Shown: one piece after another, positions 25,215-33,936 of the stretch
How positions within the stretch are numbered: the first letter of the stretch is position 1
How the letters are laid out: each line of letters starts with the position of its first letter
Assembly (NCBI RefSeq): GCF_024746835.1
Contig: NZ_CP080531.1
Location: 5,290,001-5,354,000 of the forward strand
Source of the DNA: Mesorhizobium sp. AR02
Lineage (GTDB): Bacteria > Pseudomonadota > Alphaproteobacteria > Rhizobiales > Rhizobiaceae
DNA length: 64,000 bases
Direction of reading: 5' to 3'
Program-made: the position numbers and the translations under genes
The notes under the pieces: model-generated
The model's database searches: none
The model's input: the letters and a program-made list of their open reading frames with translations, nothing else
Told to the model about the DNA's origin: nothing

Positions 25215-28200
25215 TCAGGATGACGCCCTGGAGCCGTCCTCCATGATCGGCTCGACGAACCGATGCAGCTTGGCCGGGTTGCCGCGCCAGATCGAGTTGG
25301 GCTCCAGCTCTTCGCCCTTCATCACGAAGGAGTCCGTATCGACGACCGATCCCTTACCCATGACGACGCCGTAATGGACAAAGGCGGAAGGTCCGAGCGT
25401 GCAACCATCACCGATGCGGATGAAGTCCGACTTGAACGCACCTTCTTCCAGCGAGTGGGCCTGGATGACGCAGCCCTCGTTGAGCGTGACGTCGTCGCCG
25501 ATCTCGACCAGCGAGCGTTCGGTGAGGTTGCTGCCGCCGTCATAGACCCGCTTGCCGACCTTGACGCCCAGCATGCGCAGGATCATCGGCCGGAACGGCG
25601 TGCCGGCGAACAGGCGCACGATCGGCGAATCCGCCAGCTTCCAATGGCGTTCGTGGCGCCAGAAGGCGACGTCGTAGATCGTCGTCATCTGCGGCTTCAG
25701 CCGGCCAAAACCAAGGCTTGCCCGCTCGACAAAGATGTAGAACGGAATGGTGATCGCCGAGGTCAGGAGCACGGCGACGAAGAGAGCGACCTCCGCCCAT
25801 TCGGTGTAGTAGTTCAGCGCCCGGTCCCAGATCGCCAGCGTGGCGAACAGCATGACCCATTGCGTTGCCATGAACAGAAGGATCGTCACCAGATTGTGGC
25901 GGTTCTTGAACGGGATGCGCTGGCGCCGATCTGCTTCGTCGACGCCGGCAATGAGTTCCTTGTCGCGGTTGACCATGCGCGGGATTTCAAAGGCAGGCGA
26001 ACCAAGCAGGCCGACATTCTCGCGCAGCGGGCCGTCGATGGGGATCATCACCTTGGTGCCGAGCAGGACGTTGTCGCCCGTGCGGCCATCCGGCGGATAG
26101 TAGATGTTGTTGCCGAGATAGTTGCGCTCGCCAATGCGTGTCGGCTCCAGCCGGAACGCCGAGGCGGATTTGTGCACATTGATCATGAACAGGCCGTCCG
26201 ACACCATGGTTTCGGTGCCGATCTCGCACAGAAGCGGGTTGTCGTGCTGCTGGTTGGAGCCGAAGTTGGAGCCGGTCTGCACCACCTTGTTGAGGTTCCA
26301 GCCGATGGCGCGCATGTAGTGGACGATCGCCGAGCTGTCGCCGAACAACAGCCCCAGCACACGCGAATTGCTGGAGAATTCGGACACGGTCTGCAGCCAG
26401 TAACGGAAGCCGTAGAGCGTATAGGTGCGGCCAGGCTTCAGGATCAGGCTGAAAACGCGCGGCAGGACGGTGGCGGCGAAAAAGGCGACGGCGATATAGC
26501 CGAAAAGCGTGACCGTGGTGCCGATGGCGACAAGACCGATCGTCTCCTGATAGTCGTCGCCGACATATTCCCAATAGCTATGGAACAGGAACGGCAGCGG
26601 GGTGATGACAGCGAACAGCAGGAACAGCTGAACGGCCTCGTAAAGGAAGCGTCGGACCTCGTAAGGGTTCGCGGTGCGCACCTTGCAATAATCCGCCGTG
26701 GTCGGCACGGCCGGCGATCCATGCCAGTGCTCGCCATCGGGAATGCTTTGCCCGCGCTGCAGTGAGGACGAATGGCCGAGCTGGCCGCCGTCGCCGATGG
26801 AGGTGTCGATGTCGAGCGTCGAGCCGACGCCGACGAAGGCATCGCGACCAATGCTCAGCGGTCCGGTGTGGATATAGCCGGCCTGGGCCCGATAGCCGAG
26901 GATCATCGATTCCTTGCGCAGGATGGTGTTGGCGCCGATCGAAATGAGATCCGTGCAGACGGGCACGGATTTGGATTCGATGACGGCGTTGTGCCCGAGC
27001 TTGGTGCCCAGCAGTTGCAGATAGATGCTGTAGAGCGGGCTGCCGCGGAACAGGACGACGGGCGCCGAGCGGATCAAGGTCTTGACGACCCAGAAGCGAT
27101 AGTAGCGCCATCCCCAGATGGGGAACGCCTCGGCCTTCCAGCGGCCGATGAGCAGCCATTTCGCGGCAACGGCAAAGCCGGACATGCCGAAGAACACGCC
27201 GGCCGACAGCGCCACGCACCTGACGTAGAGCTCCAGCGGTTCGTCGAGTGCGTCATAGACCCAGTCGAGGCCGTGGTCGAGGACCCACAGCGCGGCATAG
27301 CTGTAGAGCAGGTAGAACGAAAGCTGGCCCGCTCCGCAGGTCCAATAGGCAAGGTTCGATGCCTGGCGGGTGAGGACAGGCTCGTTGGTGGCCGTCGTCA
27401 TCTCTTCCGCCACGCTCAGATGCTTGGCCAGGCGCGCAACGGTCGGATAGAGATAGATGTCGCGCATGGACGTCGTCGCCCATTCCTTGCGGGTGCGCAC
27501 GCGGGCGCAGAAATGCGCCATCAGCAGCGAGTTGGCGCCGAGATCGTCGAAGAAATTGTCCTCGACCGACACCGCGTCGAATTTCAGCACCGCGGCCAGC
27601 GCCTCGGCCAGGAAGCGCTCGTCGTCATTGCCGGGCGCCACCATCTCGCGGTCGGCGGAAAGCCGCACACTTGTCGGCTTCGGCAGCTGGCGAAGGTCGA
27701 CCTTGTTGGAGACCGTCATCGGGATGACAGGCAGTTCCTCCAGATAGGAGGGCACCATGTAATCCGGCAGGCGCCGCTTCATAGTCTGGGCAATGTCGGC
27801 GCGCGAGAGTGCCGGCTGGCCGGCCTTGCGCGCGTAATAGGCGACGAGCTCGACGCGGCCGGGCTCGATCTCCCAGGTGGTGACTGCAGCCTGTGCGATC
27901 TCCGGCTGGTCGAGCAGCACCGCCTCGATTTCGCCGAGTTCGATGCGATAGCCGCGGATCTTCACCTGGGTGTCGATGCGCCCGGCATACTCGATCTCGC
28001 CTTCGCCGTTGATCCGGCCAAGGTCGCCCGTGCGGTAGATGCGCTGCGACGGGTTGTTCGGCAGGCCGAGGAAATCGGCGATGAATTTCTGCTCCGTCAG
28101 GTCTTGCCTGTTGAGATAGCCGACGGCGAGGCCGATGCCGGCGATGCCGATCTCGCCCAGTTCGCCAGGCTCGGCCAGCTCCGGCAGCGAAGGGTCGAGA

Positions 28201-29351
28201 ATGACGATGGAATAGGTGGGCAGCGGCGCGCCGATGGTGACGGGCTTGTCCGGCGTCAGCGCGCCCATCGTTGCCGTGACGGTCGCCTCTGTCGGGCCAT
28301 AGGTGTTGAGGATCTGCCGCCCCGGCTTCGACCAGCGCACCACCAGATTGTGCGGGCAGGCCTCGCCGCCGACCAGGAGCGTGCGCAGGCTGGGTACATC
28401 CGATGTCATCGACGACAGAAGCGTCGGGCTGCAGGCCATGCAGGTGATGTCATGAAGACGCAGGAAATCGGCGAGTTCCTCGCCCACCAGAGGCATCTGG
28501 CCGGGTGCGGGCACCACCGTCGCGCCGGCGACGAACGGCACCCAGATCTCTTCGGAAGAAAAGTCGAAGGCGATGGTCATGCCCTGGTAGACGCGGTCGC
28601 CCGGCCGGTAGCCGTAGGATGCGGCGGCGACGCGGATGAAGTTGACGAAGCTCTGGTGCCTGATGGCCACGCCCTTCGGCCTGCCGGTCGTGCCCGACGT
28701 GTACAGGATGTAGCAGATGTCTTCGACTGCAGTGGGGGCCGACCCCTTGTGCGGCTTCAGCGGCGCGCCGGACTGTTTGGAGATCTCGGCGGCGGCACTG
28801 TCGATCAGCACATTGGGAACCGGCAGCTGGTCGGCGCGCGACGCATAGGTGGCGATGGTGACGATCAGGCTGACGCTGGCGTCTTCGATGATGAGCGCCA
28901 TGCGCTCTTGCGGAAAGGCGGTGGCCAGCGGCACGAAGGCGGCGCCTGCCTTCACAACTGCGAGCAAGGCGACATAGGTTTCCGCCGACCGGTCGAGAAT
29001 GAGCCCGACCCGGTGGCCCGGCCGCACGCCGCGCTTGATCAGCACACGGGCGAACTGGTTGGCACGGCTGTCCAGCTCCTGATACGTCCAGGCACGTCCG
29101 TCGGAGATCACCGCCGGCAAGGCGGCAAATGTCTCGGCGAGCTGCTCGAAGACCGCGTCGAGCCGCTCATCCGGCTGACCTTGCCGGGCGAAATCGGCGC
29201 CCACCAGGATCTGGTTGCGAGCAGTTGCTGCCGAGGCGTGAGCGATCCTTGCGAGTGCATCGACGCTTGCCAGGCCGGTTTCGGCTGGGCTGCCCTGGCT
29301 TGCCGCGTCCCTGTCCAGGCCGGCGATGTCGACACCGTAATCCATTTCCAT
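25215..29351 (-). CDS. Pls/PosA-like membrane-bound non-ribosomal peptide synthetase (A-T-6TM-C-like)
   Basis: The 1378-residue protein begins with an adenylation domain (about 65-570; core motifs ILYTSGTTGRPKGVA, NTYGPTEATVTA, YRTGDLGRINGEGEIEYAGR, A10 Lys in SNKVDLRQLP). A thiolation domain follows, with the phosphopantetheine Ser in DDLGANSLL (about 605). After that come six membrane helices in three pairs (about 675-735, 905-970, 1160-1210), separated by soluble segments with hexapeptide-like turns. This is the architecture of epsilon-poly-lysine synthetase (Pls) and relatives, which polymerise amino acids without a thioesterase. The start ATG at 29351 follows GAGAAAG. The downstream GNAT and PPTase form its operon. 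Product unknown. Confidence 0.9.
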   Translation of the reverse strand: MEMDYGVDIAGLDRDAASQGSPAETGLASVDALARIAHASAATARNQILVGADFARQGQPDERLDAVFEQLAETFAALPAVISDGRAWTYQELDSRANQFARVLIKRGVRPGHRVGLILDRSAETYVALLAVVKAGAAFVPLATAFPQERMALIIEDASVSLIVTIATYASRADQLPVPNVLIDSAAAEISKQSGAPLKPHKGSAPTAVEDICYILYTSGTTGRPKGVAIRHQSFVNFIRVAAASYGYRPGDRVYQGMTIAFDFSSEEIWVPFVAGATVVPAPGQMPLVGEELADFLRLHDITCMACSPTLLSSMTSDVPSLRTLLVGGEACPHNLVVRWSKPGRQILNTYGPTEATVTATMGALTPDKPVTIGAPLPTYSIVILDPSLPELAEPGELGEIGIAGIGLAVGYLNRQDLTEQKFIADFLGLPNNPSQRIYRTGDLGRINGEGEIEYAGRIDTQVKIRGYRIELGEIEAVLLDQPEIAQAAVTTWEIEPGRVELVAYYARKAGQPALSRADIAQTMKRRLPDYMVPSYLEELPVIPMTVSNKVDLRQLPKPTSVRLSADREMVAPGNDDERFLAEALAAVLKFDAVSVEDNFFDDLGANSLLMAHFCARVRTRKEWATTSMRDIYLYPTVARLAKHLSVAEEMTTATNEPVLTRQASNLAYWTCGAGQLSFYLLYSYAALWVLDHGLDWVYDALDEPLELYVRCVALSAGVFFGMSGFAVAAKWLLIGRWKAEAFPIWGWRYYRFWVVKTLIRSAPVVLFRGSPLYSIYLQLLGTKLGHNAVIESKSVPVCTDLISIGANTILRKESMILGYRAQAGYIHTGPLSIGRDAFVGVGSTLDIDTSIGDGGQLGHSSSLQRGQSIPDGEHWHGSPAVPTTADYCKVRTANPYEVRRFLYEAVQLFLLFAVITPLPFLFHSYWEYVGDDYQETIGLVAIGTTVTLFGYIAVAFFAATVLPRVFSLILKPGRTYTLYGFRYWLQTVSEFSSNSRVLGLLFGDSSAIVHYMRAIGWNLNKVVQTGSNFGSNQQHDNPLLCEIGTETMVSDGLFMINVHKSASAFRLEPTRIGERNYLGNNIYYPPDGRTGDNVLLGTKVMIPIDGPLRENVGLLGSPAFEIPRMVNRDKELIAGVDEADRRQRIPFKNRHNLVTILLFMATQWVMLFATLAIWDRALNYYTEWAEVALFVAVLLTSAITIPFYIFVERASLGFGRLKPQMTTIYDVAFWRHERHWKLADSPIVRLFAGTPFRPMILRMLGVKVGKRVYDGGSNLTERSLVEIGDDVTLNEGCVIQAHSLEEGAFKSDFIRIGDGCTLGPSAFVHYGVVMGKGSVVDTDSFVMKGEELEPNSIWRGNPAKLHRFVEPIMEDGSRASS

Positions 29352-29589
29352 ACTTTCTCGTCCTGGTCGTGCATCGCCCGGCTGTTCATGCCGCCGTTCG
29401 AGCAGGCATTTTCGGCTGTGCCGCCGCTGCAATTTGACCCTTGTTGATGGAGGACCGAAGCTTCCAAAAAGGAAGAATCCACAGTCCCCCGCAGGATGAT
29501 TATGCCATCCGATCTTTTCGCCAGTTTTTCCGAACTGTTGAATATTGTTTCTGAATTGTGTCTGAGCGAGCCAGTCTGGCGCATCCTTG
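29352..29589. other. Leader/promoter region of the Pls-like operon
   Basis: AT-richer DNA upstream of the synthetase. It presumably holds the operon promoter on the minus strand. No gene is recognised on either strand, although the terminator just to the right would suit a short plus-strand transcript. Confidence 0.35.
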
Positions 29590-29620
29590 AAGGCGCCGGC
29601 GCGCTGCGCCGGCGCCTTTT
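29590..29620 (+). terminator. Strong Rho-independent terminator-like hairpin
   Basis: A perfect 13-bp stem (aaggcgccggcgc, loop gct) is followed by TTTT on the plus strand. No annotated plus-strand gene lies upstream, so it is an orphan. Confidence 0.65.
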
Positions 29621-29666
29621 ATGTGTCTAAGCGATGCTCCTCACGGAAAGCGGAGGCGCTCCCAAG

Positions 29667-29828
29667 CCTGGGTTCCTCGCCCCCGCCAGAGGCGGGGGAG
29701 AGGTGGCCGCGAAGCGGACGGAGAGGGGGCCTTCGTAGGGCGCGACCTTTCCAGCAAATTCTGGCATAGGTCTGCGCCATCCCCCGCTCCGTCTCGGCTT
29801 CGCCGAGCCACCTCTCCCCCACTTTTGT
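29667..29828. repeat. Intergenic mosaic palindromic repeat, left of the IS4 element
   Basis: A reversed module (cctgggttcctcgccccc to ggacggagaggggg) and a forward module (ctccgtctcggcttcgccga, then gccacctctcccccactttt) are visible. The forward module is cut by the IS4-type element after ccacttttgt. Confidence 0.75.
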
Positions 29829-31198
29829 CTACGGAATGCACACATCTCTGAGTTCCCAGCCTTTTGCGATGGCACGGAAGTATTCGAGGCCGTGTCGGAA
29901 GGTGATGGGACCAGGTGGTTTGGAGGAGGGATAGCCATTCCAGCCGCCAAGGCGGGCAATGATCCAGGCGGCCCATGCGAGACTGTGCCTTGGGTGCGGG
30001 TTGTTTTGCAAGGCAGTGCGACCTTGATAGCTGGCATCGAGGCTGTCGAGCACGGCGATGTCGGAAGTGCTGAAGGCATTGGCGGCGTGTTCGCCACCAA
30101 TGCCTTCGCGGGCCTGGACGAGTTGCAGGATAACCGCCGCAGCCTTGGTGGCGATGGCGGCGAGCTTGACCAACACCTCGGCGCTGGCGAGTTGGCTGTC
30201 CTCGAGGCGCAGGCCATGCGTCTTCATCAGACGGAACAACTGCTCGATGGTCCAGCGCCGCCTGTACCAGTCGACGATCTGCCAGGCGGCGGCGACGTCG
30301 CTGATCTCATGGGTGGTGAGCAGACGCCAGTGCACTGGCTCGGCCGCGGCTGGAGGACCAAGTTCGACGACTTCGACAAGGTTCAGCGTCACGGTCTTCG
30401 GCAAATCCCTGGCGCCGGGATTGTCGGGACGGCACACCTCGACCTTGCTGAAGCGCAGGCTCACCTGGGTGCTGCGTGCCGCCCGCTTGTGCGTGGCCAA
30501 CAACTCAAGCCTGCGCGCGGCCACGAACGGCAGCGCTGCCGTCACGCTCGACAAAGTACCGCCGCCCGCTACGGCACGATCGTGCATCACACGCGTCAAA
30601 AGGTGGACATTGCCGCCGGGCAGTGTCGCCCATTCGGCATAGATGTCGCTCTCGCGGTCGGCCACGATCGTAACAGTGGCGGCTTTGGCCAGCACGCTTC
30701 TGGCCTGAAGGGCCGTGTCGATCCAGCGGCGCGATTCCTTGTCCTTGAGCGAGCGCTTGGCGTGCGGTGTCTCGACCCGGCCCTTGCGCGTGTAGACGCT
30801 GCCGGCCACCAGCCCCAGACAACCGCCGCTCACCGCATCGATGGCCACCATCGCATGCACCAGCACGCCGCGCCCACCACCTTTGCCGATCTCACCCAGG
30901 CCGCGTCGCCGCTCGGGCGTGGTGGCAAAGGTGATCTCGCTGGTGTCCTGGATCGCCAACACATGCCGCTCGGCGGCCGCAGACACCGTCTGTTCGCTCC
31001 AGCCTTGGATCAACCGCTCGATCGTCACCTTGTCATTGGCCAGCAGGCGATGGAACCCGACCTCCTGCGCCCGCCGGCCCTCGCCAAGCCGGCGCAGGCA
31101 GATATCTTGGCGCGCAACCATGCGGTCGAGCAGCATCGCCCCCTTTTGTCGAGGCGCAAATCCCCGAAACGGCCCAGCGACGGTTGCTCAACAAGCAT
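29829..31198 (-). CDS. IS4-family transposase, N-terminal frame broken
   Basis: The main frame (ATG at 31136, 435 residues) carries the DDE fold with DTSEITF, VADRESDIYAE and the IS4 signature Y-(2)-R-(3)-E-(6)-K in YRRRWTIEQLFRLMKTHGL. The expected N-terminus (MLVEQPSLGRFGDLRLDKRG, starting 31198) is in a different frame. The two join at a run of A4G5 on the minus strand near 31140, where re-reading one G (a -1 shift) would restore the protein. It is either a single-base deletion or a programmed frameshift. The stop codon TAG lies within the terminal inverted repeat. Confidence 0.85.
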
Positions 31199-31320
31199 GC
31201 GACACCTCGAATCAAGCAAAGTGCCTGATACAGAATCACGCCGAAAGCCGAGACCGCCAGCCCTCCTCAAGCCGAGAGTCAATCCGCCGCACCCCACTCC
31301 TAGATGTGTGCATTCCGTAG
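29829..31320 (-). mobile_element. IS4-family insertion sequence (1492 bp)
   Basis: Perfect 19-bp terminal inverted repeats: ctacggaatgcacacatct at 29829-29847 and its complement at 31302-31320. A perfect 10-bp target duplication, ccacttttgt, flanks it (29819-29828 and 31321-31330). Removing the element restores an intact mosaic palindrome (ccccacttttgtgggggcga), so the insertion site is certain. Confidence 0.95.
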
Positions 31321-31353
31321 CCACTTTTGTGGGGGCGAGGAACCCAAGTTCTG
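31321..31353. repeat. Mosaic palindrome remnant right of the IS4 element
   Basis: Right half of the module interrupted by the insertion sequence, reading ccacttttgtgggggcgagg then aacccaagttctg. It starts with the 10-bp target duplication. Confidence 0.75.
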
Positions 31354-31494
31354 TACGCCCCCAGCCCCCCAATCCCCCCTTCTAAAAAAATCTCACACCC
31401 CCCGGGAATAAAGCACCGCCCTGCCGGGTCTTCACTACAGCGAGGCCAATCTGCCGGCCCGCGACCCGAAGAAACGAAACAAGGATTTACGGAG

Positions 31495-31740
31495 ATGACC
31501 AAGCTCGCTCTCAGCGTGGCCGCGATGTTGCTTGCCTCGAGCTCTGCCTTTGCCGGCAGCGACCATTTCGGCGCCGACAATGCCAACCAGCCTGTCGCTA
31601 CTGTCGACACCAATGCCACCGCGTCCATCCCCTACACGCAGCAGAACGGCGTCGACACCAAGGTGACGACCGCGCCGAGCCAGGGCTCGGTGCAGGACAT
31701 CATCAACCGGCACAACGACGAAGGCCTCTGGGGCCGCTGA
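31495..31740 (+). CDS. DUF680-type small secreted protein (paralog 1)
   Basis: The 81-residue precursor has a signal peptide (MTKLALSVAAMLLASSSAFA) followed directly by GSDHFGADN and ends in GLWGR. The GSDHFG start of the mature chain and the Trp-Gly C-terminus are shared with paralogs at 31782 and 34743. This pattern is known from the DUF680 family of Mesorhizobium, of unknown function. AAGGA lies 9 bp upstream of the ATG. It is followed after 41 bp by paralog 2. Confidence 0.82.
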   Translation: MTKLALSVAAMLLASSSAFAGSDHFGADNANQPVATVDTNATASIPYTQQNGVDTKVTTAPSQGSVQDIINRHNDEGLWGR

Positions 31741-31781
31741 GCGCGCCTTCAAGCAATCTCTCAACAATAGGAACCATCGAC

Positions 31782-32000
31782 ATGAAAAACATCGCTCTCA
31801 CCGCCGCCGCGATCCTCGTTGCCACCGGCGCCTTTGCCGGCAGCGATCATTTTGGCGACCGCACCGTCAATCCGACGGCCGCCACCGTCGACAACAGCTA
31901 CACCGCCTCGATCCGCAAGCCGGACATGGTTCGGCACGGCATGCAGGCAACGACCAAAACTGATGCGGATGAACCCGGCCAGGGCATCTGGGGAAACTGA
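31782..32000 (+). CDS. DUF680-type small secreted protein (paralog 2)
   Basis: The 72-residue precursor has a signal peptide (MKNIALTAAAILVATGAFA), mature start GSDHFGDRTVN and C-terminus GQGIWGN. The middle is polar and not conserved with its paralogs, so the ends appear to be the functional parts. It is probably co-transcribed with paralog 1. A 12-bp stem-loop with one mismatch (32049-32079) lies between it and the MBL-fold gene. Confidence 0.82.
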   Translation: MKNIALTAAAILVATGAFAGSDHFGDRTVNPTAATVDNSYTASIRKPDMVRHGMQATTKTDADEPGQGIWGN

Positions 32001-32114
32001 GTTCAGGGGTTGGGACAGCCTCGAGGTCCCGGCCCGGTCCGCAATCAGGACGGGGGGCCATGTGGCGTGGCCCTCCGTCACCTCTGCCGCCACGCAACCC
32101 ACAGGAGATTACCC

Positions 32115-33086
32115 ATGTTCAGCATGACACGCCGCACACTGCTTGGAACCGCCACTGCTGCCGCTGCCTTCGGCCTTGCCGGCAAGCTCGAATTCACCCG
32201 CCCCGCTTTCGCTGAGACCCCCGTGGAGCCGACCGTCGGCTTCTACAAATACACGGTCGGCGACATCGAGGTCACCGCCATCTATGACGGCATCTGGAAG
32301 AAGCCGCATGACCCGGCCTTCATCAAGGATGTTTCCGTCGACGAGACCAAGGCAGCGCTCGCCAAGGCAGGGCTGACCACCGACTTCATGCCCATCCCGC
32401 TCACCGTCGTCGTGCTCAAGATGGGCGGCAAGCTGATCATGATGGATGCCGGCTCGGGCGTCGGCCAGTGGCAGGCCAACGCCACGCACCTGCCGGCCAA
32501 CATGGCCGCTGCCGGCATCGACTACAAGGCGATCGACACCATCATGATCTCGCATTTCCACCCCGACCATGTCTGGGGCCTGATGGAGAAGGGCACCAAC
32601 ACGCCGGTGTTCCCCAATGCCGAGCTGATCGTCAACGCCACCGAATACAATTGGTGGACCGACCCCAGCCGGCTGGCCAAGCTGCCCGAAGGCCGCAAGC
32701 CGGCGGGCAAGCGCATCGCCGAGAATTTTCCGAAATGGAAGAACTGGAAGCTGGTCGAGGATGGTGCGGAAGTCGCGCCCGGCATCCAGATCATCGCCGC
32801 CCCCGGCCACACACCAGGTCATTCGGTCTACCTCGCCAATTCCGGCAAGGAGCAGCTGATGATCTCGGCCGACACCATGTATGTGCCGGCGCTTCTGGCG
32901 CCGCATCCGGAGTGGCAGGGCAGCTACGACCAGGATGGGCCGACGGCCATCACCACGCGCCACAAGATCATCGACCGGGTGATTGCCGACGGCATCCGCA
33001 TTTCCGGTTCGCACTTCCCGTTCCCGGGCACCGGCGTCTTCGTCAAGGACGGCAATGCCTACGGCTTCACTCCTGTCCAAATTTGA
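32115..33086 (+). CDS. MBL-fold metallo-hydrolase with Tat-type signal
   Basis: The 323-residue protein has a twin-arginine signal (MTRRTLLGTATAAAAFGLAG). The metallo-beta-lactamase fold is shown by ISHFHPDHVWG (HxHxDH, two-metal site), APGHTPGHSVY and SADTMY. It is predicted to fold in the cytoplasm with metals and be exported to the periplasm. Relatives include lactonases, glyoxalase II-like enzymes and thiosulfohydrolases; the substrate is not evident. An ACAGGAGATT ribosome-binding site sets the ATG. It precedes the TPR gene by 31 bp, likely in one operon. Confidence 0.9.
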   Translation: MFSMTRRTLLGTATAAAAFGLAGKLEFTRPAFAETPVEPTVGFYKYTVGDIEVTAIYDGIWKKPHDPAFIKDVSVDETKAALAKAGLTTDFMPIPLTVVVLKMGGKLIMMDAGSGVGQWQANATHLPANMAAAGIDYKAIDTIMISHFHPDHVWGLMEKGTNTPVFPNAELIVNATEYNWWTDPSRLAKLPEGRKPAGKRIAENFPKWKNWKLVEDGAEVAPGIQIIAAPGHTPGHSVYLANSGKEQLMISADTMYVPALLAPHPEWQGSYDQDGPTAITTRHKIIDRVIADGIRISGSHFPFPGTGVFVKDGNAYGFTPVQI

Positions 33087-33117
33087 GCGTGAGCTCCCAA
33101 ACCAAGCGAGAAAGACA

Positions 33118-33597
33118 ATGAAACAATCCTTCCTGGGCAAGCACGCCCTCTACGGCCTGCTCGGCGCCATTGCCGTGCTGACCGTGGTTCCCGTCGCGAC
33201 AATCATGCCGGCCTATGCGGTCGACGACATCGAGGGCACTGACGCGCCCGACCTCACCGCCGTCCAGGCCAAGATCGCCGCCAAGGATTACAAGGGCGCG
33301 CTGGCCGATCTGCGTGATCTGGCGCAGGACAACCAGCAGGCCGATGTCTACAATCTGCTCGGCTTCACGCTGCGCAAGACCGGCGACTTCACCACCGCGC
33401 TGACCTACTACAACAAGGCGCTGGAGCTGAAGCCCGACCACAAGGCCGCCCGCGAATATCTGGGCGAGCTCTATGTCGAGACCGGCGACATGGACAAGGC
33501 CAAGGCGCAACTGGCCTCGCTGCAAAAACTCTGCCCCGCCGGCTGCGACGAGCTTTCCGACCTGCAAAAGGCCATCGACACCAAGGTGACGCAGTAA
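33118..33597 (+). CDS. Exported TPR-repeat protein
   Basis: The 159-residue protein has a signal peptide or anchor (YGLLGAIAVLTVVPVATIMP, then AYA). Two to three tetratricopeptide repeats follow (DYKGALADLRDLAQDNQQAD, KTGDFTTALTYYNKALELKP, ETGDMDKAKAQLASLQKLC). Two Cys near the end (CPAGC) may pair. It may act as a periplasmic scaffold for the MBL-fold enzyme encoded just upstream; that is inferred from linkage only. Confidence 0.85.
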   Translation: MKQSFLGKHALYGLLGAIAVLTVVPVATIMPAYAVDDIEGTDAPDLTAVQAKIAAKDYKGALADLRDLAQDNQQADVYNLLGFTLRKTGDFTTALTYYNKALELKPDHKAAREYLGELYVETGDMDKAKAQLASLQKLCPAGCDELSDLQKAIDTKVTQ

Positions 33598-33600
33598 GTT

Positions 33601-33752
33601 CCCCCTCACCCGGATTGCCAAGACCGAATTGCAAAGAGCAATTCGGGGCAATCCGACCTCTCCCCGAGGGGAGAGGAGGGCGCCGGCGTTGACACAAGTC
33701 TCTTCTCCCCAGCGGGGAGAAGGTGGACGCGAAGCGGCCGGATGAGGGGGCC
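33601..33752. repeat. Intergenic palindromic repeat, second mosaic type
   Basis: Inverted modules include ctctccccgaggggagag, cttctccccagcggggagaa and an attgc/gcaat arm pair (ccgaattgc / gcaattcgg). The ends read ccccctcacccgg and ccggatgaggggg, inverted relative to each other. Confidence 0.65.
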
Positions 33753-33815
33753 TTGGCGCTGACTCGTGCGGCCGCCATGAATCACAGTTTGGGCGCTCGT
33801 GGCTGGCGCCCATTG

Positions 33816-33855
33816 CCGGAGCCGGCGCCTCTCCCTCGAGCCGGCTCCGGCCTTT
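33816..33855 (+). terminator. Rho-independent terminator-like hairpin
   Basis: A perfect 11-bp stem, ccggagccggc (33816-33826) with gccggctccgg (33840-33850), followed by ccttttc. It would end transcripts from the MBL/TPR genes or insulate the DoxX gene. Confidence 0.6.
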
Positions 33856-33936
33856 TCGAAGATCCCATCCGGCAAACGCCGCGCGCCCCACGGCGCGCAC
33901 CGCGCTTGCCTGCGACCAAAAATTGGAGGCTGACCC

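Noticed and set aside
26772..29447. An 891-codon open frame on the plus strand, antisense to the Pls-like synthetase
   Set aside because: It mirrors the codon bias of the real gene, has no recognisable domain and is rich in Arg/Asp/Gly/His shadows. High third-position GC keeps the antisense frame open.
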